Positions 15,863 to 21,490 of a stretch of 21,490 nt of DNA are shown one piece after another. Location of the stretch: positions 1-21,490 of the forward strand of contig DDBH01000020.1 of NCBI GenBank assembly GCA_002333405.1, in the 5' to 3' direction. A model generated the notes under the pieces. The model was given only the letters and a program-made list of their open reading frames with translations, was not told the DNA's origin and did no database searches. This stretch comes from Micrococcales bacterium UBA2037 (lineage in GTDB: Bacteria > Actinomycetota > Actinomycetes > Actinomycetales > Microbacteriaceae). Position 1 is the stretch's first letter; each line of letters starts with the position of its first letter. A program made the position numbers and the translations under genes.

Positions 15863-16756
15863 ATGCTAGTAGTTGCGTGCCCCGGTCAAGGTTCCCAATC
15901 AGAGGGTTTTCTCTCATCCTGGATATCAGAGGTCCCGGGTTTTCGGGCCGAACTCGAGCGTCTTTCAGGCTTTTGCGAACTTGACTTGATTGAGCTTGGC
16001 ACCAGCGCAGCCGAAGAAGTAATAAAGGACACTTCAAACGCACAACCGCTGATCGTCGCTGCCGCCATCGCTAGCTATCGAACTCTGTTTGAAGCCGTTG
16101 ATGTATCTGGAGTTGTCGGCCATTCGGTTGGGGAATTTGCAGCAGCTGCAATTTCCGGCGTCCTGAGCGACGAGTCGGCAATGCGTTTGGTCAAAATTCG
16201 TGCGGACGCCATGGCTGAAGCGGCAGGGCTTCAGCCAACAAGCATGGCGGCTTTGCTGGGTGGCGAAATTGAGCTGATTGCCAGTCACCTTGAATCGCTA
16301 GGAATCTCGATCGCCAACCACAACGGTGCGGGGCAAGTTGTTGCAGCTGGAGGCAAGGATGCCATTTCCGAATTAGTTGCAAATCCGCCAGAGAAAACAA
16401 GAGTGATCGAGCTAAAAGTTGCTGGCGCCTTCCATACCGGCTACATGGAATCAGCAAGATTGCGTCTTAAAGAGGCCGCGGACCAGGTGGAGTCTAGTGA
16501 CCCGAAACTGGCGCTTTGGTCAAACTTTGACGGCGCCTTGGTCAGCTCTGGCGCAGCTTTCTTAGACTCGCTGGTAAACCAGGTTTCAAGACCAGTGCGC
16601 TGGGATCTGTGTATGGAATCTCTTGCAAACATGGCCCCTGCCTTTGTTGAATTGCCCCCCGCGGGAGCCCTCACTGGATTGGTAAAACGAGGGATTCCGG
16701 GTTCTAACCCGATAGCCTTGAAGACCCCAAGCGATTTTGAAAAGGTCTCATCATGA
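15863..16756 (+). CDS. fabD: Malonyl-CoA:ACP transacylase
   Basis: Transfers malonyl groups from CoA to acyl carrier protein for type II fatty acid synthesis. It has 297 residues. Visible: oxyanion-hole CPGQGSQ at the N-terminus, nucleophile Ser88 in GHSVGEF (usually GHSLGE), Arg112 in KIRADAMAEA (carboxylate binding), and catalytic His190 in VAGAFHTGYM (usually GAFHTPLM). The later conserved VRW in SRPVRWDLCM is kept. The ATG has AGAAGG 6 nt upstream and lies 3 bp from fasR. The end overlaps fabH by ATGA. Confidence 0.96.
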   Translation: MLVVACPGQGSQSEGFLSSWISEVPGFRAELERLSGFCELDLIELGTSAAEEVIKDTSNAQPLIVAAAIASYRTLFEAVDVSGVVGHSVGEFAAAAISGVLSDESAMRLVKIRADAMAEAAGLQPTSMAALLGGEIELIASHLESLGISIANHNGAGQVVAAGGKDAISELVANPPEKTRVIELKVAGAFHTGYMESARLRLKEAADQVESSDPKLALWSNFDGALVSSGAAFLDSLVNQVSRPVRWDLCMESLANMAPAFVELPPAGALTGLVKRGIPGSNPIALKTPSDFEKVSS

Positions 16757-17751
16757 AACAACTCAAAGAATCAGCTCCTGTTGCGCACAGTCGCATCTAC
16801 GTCCTGGGGGCGGCCAGAGGGTCAAACATTGTCACAAACGATGAGATCGCGGGGCCAATCGATTCCTCTGATGAGTGGATCAGGCAGCGCACCGGAGTAA
16901 TCACCCGGGTGCGCGCACCACAGGACCAGTCACTGATGGACCTTGCAGTGGAGGCGTCGAAGGAGGCAATCGAAGCCTCGGGGATTGATCCAGCTGAAAT
17001 TGGAGCCGTAATCCTTGCCACAATTTCTTTTCCATATCAGACACCCTCGGGAGCGTCGCTACTGTCTGAACTCGTTGGGGCTCACTCAGCCGCCGCCTAC
17101 GACATATCGGCCGCATGCGCCGGCTATTGCTACGGGATTGCGCAGGCCGACGCTATGGTGCGTTCGGGGCTAGCAAAATACGTCCTTGTAGTTGGTGCTG
17201 AGAAGCTCTCCGACTTCCTCTCCCCTACCGATCGCACAATTAGCTTCCTGCTTGGTGACGGTGCAGGGGCTGCAATCGTGGGCCCAAGTGACCACCCTGG
17301 AATCGCTAAGACCGTTTGGGGGGCAGACGGCGCAAACTGGGACAAGGTCGGAATGACCGACTCGATCCTGGATTTCCGTGATGGCAAAGTCGAGTGGCCA
17401 ACCCTTGTCCAGGAGGGGCAACCGGTGTTCCGCTGGGCGGTTTGGGAGATGTCAAAAGTCGCCAAGCAGGCACTTGAGGCAGCCGGAATTGAGGCCAGCG
17501 ACTTAACTGCCCTCGTCACCCATCAGGCAAACATGCGCATCATCGATGAGTTCGTGAAACAGCTTGCTCTTCCGGAAAGCGTTGTGGTGGCAAGGGATAT
17601 TGCCGATACCGGCAATACCTCTGCAGCCTCAATTCCTCTTGCTATGCACAGGCTCCTGAAAGAAAATCAAGTTCAGCCTGGAGGATACGCGCTGCAAATT
17701 GGTTTCGGCGCGGGGCTTGCCTTCGCAGCCCAAGTTGTAGAACTCCCATAA
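16753..17751 (+). CDS. fabH: 3-oxoacyl-ACP synthase III (KAS III)
   Basis: Starts each fatty acid chain by condensing an acyl-CoA with malonyl-ACP. In actinobacteria it often accepts branched primers, though the specificity cannot be read here. It has 332 residues with the complete Cys-His-Asn triad: Cys122 (ISAACAGYCYGI), His257 (VTHQANMRIID) and Asn288 (DTGNTSAAS). About 13 residues precede the usual start of the fold (SRIYVLGAARG). The 4-bp ATGA overlap with fabD implies coupling. A 40-bp gap with a good ribosome site follows before acpP. Confidence 0.96.
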   Translation: MKQLKESAPVAHSRIYVLGAARGSNIVTNDEIAGPIDSSDEWIRQRTGVITRVRAPQDQSLMDLAVEASKEAIEASGIDPAEIGAVILATISFPYQTPSGASLLSELVGAHSAAAYDISAACAGYCYGIAQADAMVRSGLAKYVLVVGAEKLSDFLSPTDRTISFLLGDGAGAAIVGPSDHPGIAKTVWGADGANWDKVGMTDSILDFRDGKVEWPTLVQEGQPVFRWAVWEMSKVAKQALEAAGIEASDLTALVTHQANMRIIDEFVKQLALPESVVVARDIADTGNTSAASIPLAMHRLLKENQVQPGGYALQIGFGAGLAFAAQVVELP

Positions 17752-17791
17752 AATAAACCCGTTACTACCCGAAAAAATAGGAGAAGCCCAC

Positions 17792-18040
17792 ATGGCACAT
17801 TCACAGCAAGAAGTTCTAGCTGGTCTAGCTGAACTCGTAAACGACGAGACCGGCATCACAGCAGACGCTGTACAGATGGACAAGTCCTTCACCGACGATC
17901 TAGACATCGATTCAATTTCAATGATGACCATAGTTGTGAACGCTGAGGACAAGTTCGGCGTGAAGATTCCAGATGAGGAAGTAAAGAACCTGATCACTGT
18001 TGCAGATGCAGTGAACTTCATCACCGAGAACCAGGACTAA
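17792..18040 (+). CDS. acpP: Acyl carrier protein
   Basis: Carries the growing acyl chain on a 4'-phosphopantetheine arm. It has 82 residues, acidic, with the attachment site Ser41 in DDLDIDSISMMTIV; the usual DSL is DSI here, a mild change that keeps the serine. Strong GGAGAAG ribosome site 6-7 nt upstream of the ATG, which suits the high expression of ACP. One base separates its stop from the fabF start. The 40-bp upstream gap contains ACCCG twice, 10 bp apart, but no recognisable promoter. Confidence 0.97.
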   Translation: MAHSQQEVLAGLAELVNDETGITADAVQMDKSFTDDLDIDSISMMTIVVNAEDKFGVKIPDEEVKNLITVADAVNFITENQD

Positions 18041-18041
18041 C

Positions 18042-19274
18042 ATGAAGCGCGTAGTTGTTACTGGCATAGGGGCGACCACGCCCCTAGCCGGTGACGCTAA
18101 CGCAAGCTGGCAGGCGCTATTAGCCGGCAACAGCGGCATCTCAACGCTTGAGCAGGACTGGGTGGCTCGATACGAGCTTCCAGTCACTTTCGCAGGGCAG
18201 GCAAAGATTTCAGCCCTAGATATCCTTACGCCTCAAGAGGCGAAGCGACTCGACCCCTCCTCCCAATTCGCGCTAATTTCGGCGCGCGAGGCCTGGGCCG
18301 ATGCCGGTGAACCAGAAGTCGAGCCAGAGCGGCTCGCAGTAGATTTTGCGACGGGTATTGGTGGTGTCTGGACACTGCTAGACGCCTTTGACACCCTCAA
18401 GGAGCGCGGTCCCAGGCGAGTTCTGCCCATGACTGTCCCAATGTTGATGCCCAACGGCCCAGCCGCGGCCATCGGAATGGCACTTGGTGCTAGAGCCGGT
18501 GTTCACACTGCCGTGAGCGCGTGTGCCTCGGGCAATGAGGCAATTGCCAACGCATTCCACAGAATTCAACGCGGTGAAGCGGACGTAGTAGTAGCTGGCG
18601 GCGCCGAAGCGGCCATTCACCCACTTCCAATCTCCGCATTTGCCGCTATGCATGCCCTGAGCAAGCGCAATGATTCTCCAGAACAGGCATCGCGGCCATA
18701 TGACACCGACCGCGATGGTTTTGTCATGGGAGAAGGTGCCGGAGCACTGGTGCTAGAGACTCTTGACTCAGCCACCGCACGAGGCGCAAAAATCTATTGT
18801 GAAATCGTTGGTGGATCAGTCACTAGTGACTCCTACCACATCACCGCTCCAGACCCTGAGGGTGCCGGGGCGGCCAGAGCGATGCTGCAGGCGCTCGAGC
18901 AGGCAGGTGCATCAATTGAAGACGTCGAGCACGTGAACGCTCATGCGACCTCAACTCCGGTTGGTGACATTGCTGAATACACTGCAATCAAGCGGGTGTT
19001 TGGATCTCACACAGACAATCTTCTAGTTGCCGCAACCAAGGCGTCCACCGGACACCTACTAGGTGGCGCTGGTGCGATTGAGGCCGTGTTTACAATCATG
19101 GCGATCAAGGAGCAACTGGTTCCCCCGACTATCAACTTAGATAACCAAGACCCAAACATCCCGCTCAACGTGCCACGCACGTCGATGTCACTTAGTCGTC
19201 CAGACGCGGTAGCAATTAGCAACAGTTTTGGATTTGGCGGCCACAACGCAGTGCTAGCATTCCGGGCCGTTTAG
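18042..19274 (+). CDS. fabF: 3-oxoacyl-ACP synthase II (KAS II)
   Basis: Elongating condensing enzyme of fatty acid synthesis, 410 residues. Catalytic residues: Cys161 (VSACASGNEAI), His301 (NAHATSTPVGD) and His338 (TKASTGHLLGGAGA), with the GFVMGEGAG block at about 226-234 and the closing NSFGFGGHNA. It is the last gene of the fasR-fabD-fabH-acpP-fabF run, corresponding to kasA in Mycobacterium. Its stop codon TAG shares bases with the TAA of the convergent DUF3145 gene. Confidence 0.97.
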   Translation: MKRVVVTGIGATTPLAGDANASWQALLAGNSGISTLEQDWVARYELPVTFAGQAKISALDILTPQEAKRLDPSSQFALISAREAWADAGEPEVEPERLAVDFATGIGGVWTLLDAFDTLKERGPRRVLPMTVPMLMPNGPAAAIGMALGARAGVHTAVSACASGNEAIANAFHRIQRGEADVVVAGGAEAAIHPLPISAFAAMHALSKRNDSPEQASRPYDTDRDGFVMGEGAGALVLETLDSATARGAKIYCEIVGGSVTSDSYHITAPDPEGAGAARAMLQALEQAGASIEDVEHVNAHATSTPVGDIAEYTAIKRVFGSHTDNLLVAATKASTGHLLGGAGAIEAVFTIMAIKEQLVPPTINLDNQDPNIPLNVPRTSMSLSRPDAVAISNSFGFGGHNAVLAFRAV

Positions 19275-19281
19275 ACGGCTC
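19264..19281. terminator. Small hairpin at the convergent stop codons (possible bidirectional terminator)
   Basis: GCCGT (19266-19270) and ACGGC (19275-19279) form a perfect 5-bp stem around loop TTAG, extendable by a G-U and a G-C pair. The loop holds both stop codons, TAG of fabF and TAA of the DUF3145 gene. There is no U-run on either side, so intrinsic termination is uncertain. Confidence 0.35.
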
Positions 19282-19735
19282 TTGGCATCAGCTCAACGGT
19301 GCTATTTCCTGTCATGTAAGGCTGGAGCAAGTCGTACCAAGCTGTAGCTGAGGCAAGCCTCAGCAGTCGCTTGAGTTCCGCATTGCTTCCTTGAGAAAGC
19401 TCCATCAGACGCTCCAGCTGACCGAATCGAATTACGCCCTCACCGCTGGCATCGAGTGAGACGCGCCTGAGCCCAAGACCATCGTGATAGAGAAACGAGC
19501 AGGGCTCCAGCCCTGAAACAGAAACCTCGAACGCGATGCAAAGCTTGGCCAATTTACTGACGAGATCCTCAACATCGCGTTGTGCAAGGTTCGCAGTGGT
19601 GCGGGCTTGAAATGAGTTTCGGACTATTGGTTGCGGATACCAGGACGCGCAGAGTTGGTACGAGGCCAGCAAAAGTTCGATGCTGGCAATCGCATCTTCG
19701 GGCGCTGAAAGCACCCACATGTCAGTGTCTGACAC
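19271..19735 (-). CDS. DUF3145-family protein next to fabF
   Basis: Small soluble protein (154 residues from GTG) of unknown function. It is a divergent member of the actinobacterial DUF3145 family: MWVLSAPED near the start matches the family opening 'VHSAP', and DLVSKLAKLCIAFEVSVSG plus LYHDGLGLRRVSLDASGEGV match the family blocks 'ASALRGW..RFEV' and 'PDLGI'. The assignment is from recalled patterns. No signal peptide, membrane segment or catalytic motif is visible. Start choice: GTG at 19733-19735 has GGAG 4 nt upstream and gives the usual short N-terminus; TTG at 19765 (10 residues longer, AGGA upstream) and ATG at 19720 are alternatives. The family commonly sits beside fabF in actinobacteria, hinting at a link to lipid synthesis. 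Confidence 0.75.
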   Translation of the reverse strand: MSDTDMWVLSAPEDAIASIELLLASYQLCASWYPQPIVRNSFQARTTANLAQRDVEDLVSKLAKLCIAFEVSVSGLEPCSFLYHDGLGLRRVSLDASGEGVIRFGQLERLMELSQGSNAELKRLLRLASATAWYDLLQPYMTGNSTVELMPRAV

Positions 19736-20056
19736 CTCGCTCCGATCCAGTTGCGTCTTCCCCAACGTCCTGAATCGTGTTTTTAGGCTAAATCAGCCGT
19801 GGTTGGCTTGTCAAACAAAATTCGCAGGCGTCAAACTCGGACTCGACCAACTGCAGTAATTCTGGTGCCGAGAGTGGAGCGCCGCTGGAGCGGAATATTG
19901 GTCCAGCATTTTGGAAATGTCTCGCTTCGGTAACAATGAATGGGTTGGCAGAACTCACTTTTGTGCAAGGAGTAAGTTAAGATTGCATTGTTGTGGGGAA
20001 GAGTCAAATACGGTCCTCAGGACAATAGCAGTTCGCTTAATTGAAAGGGTGTTTCA
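19736..20056. other. 321-bp intergenic region between the DUF3145 gene and the amino-acid transporter
   Basis: Largest protein-gene-free stretch in the window apart from rnpB. It contains the minus-strand promoter described separately, two GTCAAAC repeats 20 bp apart (19810-19816 and 19830-19836), and a 5-1-5 palindrome GTCCTCAGGAC at 20013-20023. Candidate plus-strand -10 boxes are weak (TAAGAT near 19975; TACGGT near 20009). The ribosome site of the binding-protein gene is AAAGGG about 8 nt before its ATG. No structured RNA or riboswitch class was recognised. Confidence 0.5.
19785..19814 (-). promoter_or_regulatory. Strong consensus promoter for the DUF3145 gene
   Basis: On the minus strand, a full-consensus -35 TTGACA (19809-19814) and TAGCCT (19785-19790) are separated by 18 nt, predicting a start near 19778. 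The leader would be about 13 nt to the TTG start or about 43 nt to the preferred GTG. The -10 is part of the heptamer TAGGCTA that is also found between glnA2 and nadE. Confidence 0.65.
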
Positions 20057-21166
20057 ATGAAGAAACCCATGATGGCACTGGCTGCAGTTGCAGCTTCTGC
20101 CCTATTCCTAAGTGGCTGTGCAGCCACTGACACAACCGAAGAGGCAACTACTGCCGCAACTCAATCAACCAACACCAGCACAGAGACCGCTGCCAGCGTT
20201 TCGCTTCTAGAAAGCGTTCAGGCCGCGGGCGTAGTCCGATGTGGAACCAGAGATGCACTTCCTGGCTTTGCAGTTCTTAACGACTCTGGAGAGCACGTCG
20301 GTTTCGACTCTGACTTCTGTAAGGCAATTGCCGCTGCAGTCTTGGGCGACGCCACTGCTGTTGAGATGGTTGACCTAGAGACGGCCGACCGCTTCACGGC
20401 TCTGCAAAACGGCTCGATCGATGTACTTGTAAGAAACACAACTTGGACTGCAACCCGCGATGGTAGCGAGGCAGCAACCTTCTTGCAGCCAAACTTCTAC
20501 GATGGCCAGGGCATGATGGTCGCTGCAAACAGCGGCTACTCATCCGTGAGCCAGATGAAGGGCGCAATCATTTGTGTTTCCAAGGGAACCACAACAGAGG
20601 GCAACGCAGCTCTAGAGTCCTCACGTTTGGGACTGAACTGGGAAGTTCGCTCATTTGACGACACTGACTTGATCCTGGAGGCATTCATTGCCGGCCAGTG
20701 TGACGGATGGTCTTCAGATGTCAGCCAGCTGACTGGTTTCCGTTCTGCATACCCAGAGGGTGCTGCTGCACTTGCAATCCTGCCTGAGGTGTTCTCGAAG
20801 GAGCCTCTAGCTCCAGCAGTATTGGATGGCGACACAGCATGGGCACAGGCAGTGAACTGGGCCATTCTTGCAACTATTCAGGCTGAAGAGTTCGGCATCA
20901 CAAGTGCAAACGTGGATCAGATTGCTTCAAGCACTGACGATGTAAGCATCTTGCGCTTCCTGGGTCAGGAAATCGAATCAAGCGATGGATCTGCAGTATT
21001 GGACCCAAGTCTTGGTCTGCCAACTGACTTCGCCTACCAGGTTGTAAAGCAGGTCGGTAACTACGGCGAGATCTTCGCCCGTCACCTTGCACCTCTTGGC
21101 CTAGAGCGCGGAGTGAACGCGCTTTGGACAGACGGTGGAATCCTCTACGCTCCTCCTTACCGCTAA
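20057..21166 (+). CDS. General L-amino-acid ABC transporter, substrate-binding lipoprotein (AapJ type)
   Basis: Captures amino acids outside the membrane for an ABC importer. It has 369 residues. A lipoprotein signal peptide is clear: MKKP, a hydrophobic stretch, then lipobox LSGC with Cys21, so it is tethered to the outer face of the membrane. A Thr/Ser/Ala/Glu-rich linker (22-48) follows, then the binding fold. The resemblance to proteobacterial AapJ/YhdW is detailed: RCGTRDALPGF, RFTALQNGSIDVLVRNTTWT, KGTTTEGN, KEPLAPAV, and the C-terminal KQVGNYGEIF with the NALWTDGGILYAPPYR ending. Cys62, Cys88, Cys173 and Cys215 are placed as in AapJ and may form two disulphides. The ribosome site is AAAGGG. 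It is the first gene of an operon continuing into the permease. Confidence 0.93.
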   Translation: MKKPMMALAAVAASALFLSGCAATDTTEEATTAATQSTNTSTETAASVSLLESVQAAGVVRCGTRDALPGFAVLNDSGEHVGFDSDFCKAIAAAVLGDATAVEMVDLETADRFTALQNGSIDVLVRNTTWTATRDGSEAATFLQPNFYDGQGMMVAANSGYSSVSQMKGAIICVSKGTTTEGNAALESSRLGLNWEVRSFDDTDLILEAFIAGQCDGWSSDVSQLTGFRSAYPEGAAALAILPEVFSKEPLAPAVLDGDTAWAQAVNWAILATIQAEEFGITSANVDQIASSTDDVSILRFLGQEIESSDGSAVLDPSLGLPTDFAYQVVKQVGNYGEIFARHLAPLGLERGVNALWTDGGILYAPPYR

Positions 21167-21200
21167 ACACTCAACTAAAGGTAAGTAGCTAGTGCGTGTA

Positions 21201-21238
21201 CTTGAAAGAGAGCTCTGAAACATGGGCTCTCTTTCAAG
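21201..21238 (+). promoter_or_regulatory. 13-bp perfect inverted repeat around the permease start codon
   Basis: CTTGAAAGAGAGC (21201-21213) and GCTCTCTTTCAAG (21226-21238) are exact inverse complements with a 12-nt loop, TCTGAAACATGG, that contains the permease ATG. The purine-rich GAAAGAGAG, the only Shine-Dalgarno-like stretch, lies in the left arm and would be hidden in the folded mRNA. No U-run follows, so an ordinary terminator is unlikely. It may lower translation of the permease relative to the binding protein, or protect the upstream mRNA. Confidence 0.7.
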
Positions 21239-21490
21239 CACATTCTCTAGAGTTCCACTCTGGCGAGACGTCCGCGTTCTTCGTTGGGCATTCCAGCTGC
21301 TGGTCTTAGCTGGTGTCTTCGCCTTCATTTACTGGCTATACAACAACTACCAAGTCAATATCTCAAAGAGCCAGATACAAACAGACCTGACATTTTTAGA
21401 TAACCCCGCAAGCTTTACGATTCCCGGCAATGACTTCGATCAGTCGCAACCGGTCAGAGACGCCCTTGTTCAAGGTTTCCTCAACACACT
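21222..21490 (+). CDS. Amino-acid ABC transporter permease, AapQ type (3' end outside window)
   Basis: The first 89 codons are visible. After a short charged N-terminus (FSRVPLWRDVRVLRW) comes one membrane segment at about 22-40 (AFQLLVLAGVFAFIYWLY), then an extracytoplasmic stretch with LTFLDNPASFTIPG, and VRDALVQGFLNT at the edge. The order 'NFxFL..F.I' then 'G.LNT' is that of AapQ-type permeases, consistent with the AapJ-type gene upstream. The ATG lies in a hairpin loop; an in-frame TGA at 21216-21218 rules out an earlier start in this frame. The partner permease and ATPase are expected downstream. Confidence 0.88.
   Translation, partial: MGSLSSTFSRVPLWRDVRVLRWAFQLLVLAGVFAFIYWLYNNYQVNISKSQIQTDLTFLDNPASFTIPGNDFDQSQPVRDALVQGFLNT

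Noticed and set aside
15863..16756. Possible inactive FabD because of GHSVGE and GAFHTGYM instead of GHSLGE and GAFHTPLM
   Set aside because: The nucleophile Ser88, Arg112 and His190 are all present; the changed positions are non-catalytic and vary in the family.
19936..19980. 14-codon frame MNGLAELTFVQGVS upstream of the transporter
   Set aside because: No ribosome site, no link to a hairpin or to the transporter start, and too short to judge; kept out as a leader-peptide call.
1..21490. CRISPR arrays, insertion sequences, phage genes, toxin-antitoxin pairs or att sites
   Set aside because: No regularly spaced repeats, transposase or integrase motifs, or terminal inverted repeats were seen; nearly all sequence is accounted for by core genes.

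Overview
This window is chromosomal housekeeping DNA from an actinobacterium. Base composition looks moderate (low fifties percent GC by eye, not computed). Together with the gene families, a GlnA2-type glutamine synthetase, polyphosphate glucokinase, RNase H/phosphatase fusion, AceE-type pyruvate dehydrogenase, PucR-type FasR and DUF3145, this suggests a small-genome Microbacteriaceae lineage, such as the freshwater Luna-type planktonic groups. The taxonomic placement is an inference. I see no insertion sequence, prophage, CRISPR array, toxin system or plasmid gene.

Layout. (1) 1-3988, minus strand: glnA2 followed without a gap by glnE, whose 3' end lies outside the window. (2) 4023-6423, plus: nadE and panB, overlapping by 11 bp, for NAD and pantothenate/CoA cofactors. 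A 61-residue conserved small protein lies opposite. (3) 6646-8265, plus: map and ppgK, abutting. (4) 8267-11247, minus: nif3-like, zinc-ribbon and RNase H/phosphatase genes linked by 4-bp ATGA overlaps, running straight into the RNase P RNA gene rnpB. tRNA-Val(UAC) and an AhpE-type peroxiredoxin lie upstream on the same strand. (5) 11989-19274, plus: aceE, fasR, fabD, fabH, acpP, fabF, a tightly packed pyruvate-to-acetyl-CoA-to-fatty-acid block. (6) 19271-19735, minus: DUF3145, convergent with fabF. (7) 20057-21490, plus: the lipoprotein binding component and the start of a permease of a general L-amino-acid (Aap-type) ABC transporter.

The order glnE - glnA2 - panB - RNase H fusion - zinc ribbon - Nif3 - ahpE - aceE - PucR regulator - fabD - acp - ketosynthase matches, from memory, the Mycobacterium tuberculosis Rv2221c-Rv2245 region. 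The window is therefore an old, conserved actinobacterial backbone segment.

The less ordinary signals are regulatory. Each divergent gene pair has opposed -10-like hexamers that overlap in a short palindrome, and two of them imply leaderless mRNAs (nadE, map). The rnpB promoter appears to sit inside the end of the upstream gene, with its -10 box containing that gene's stop codon. The fabF and DUF3145 stop codons coincide in the loop of a small hairpin. A perfect 13-bp inverted repeat places the permease start codon in a hairpin loop, behind a possible 8-codon leader peptide. I found no convincing new multi-gene system.
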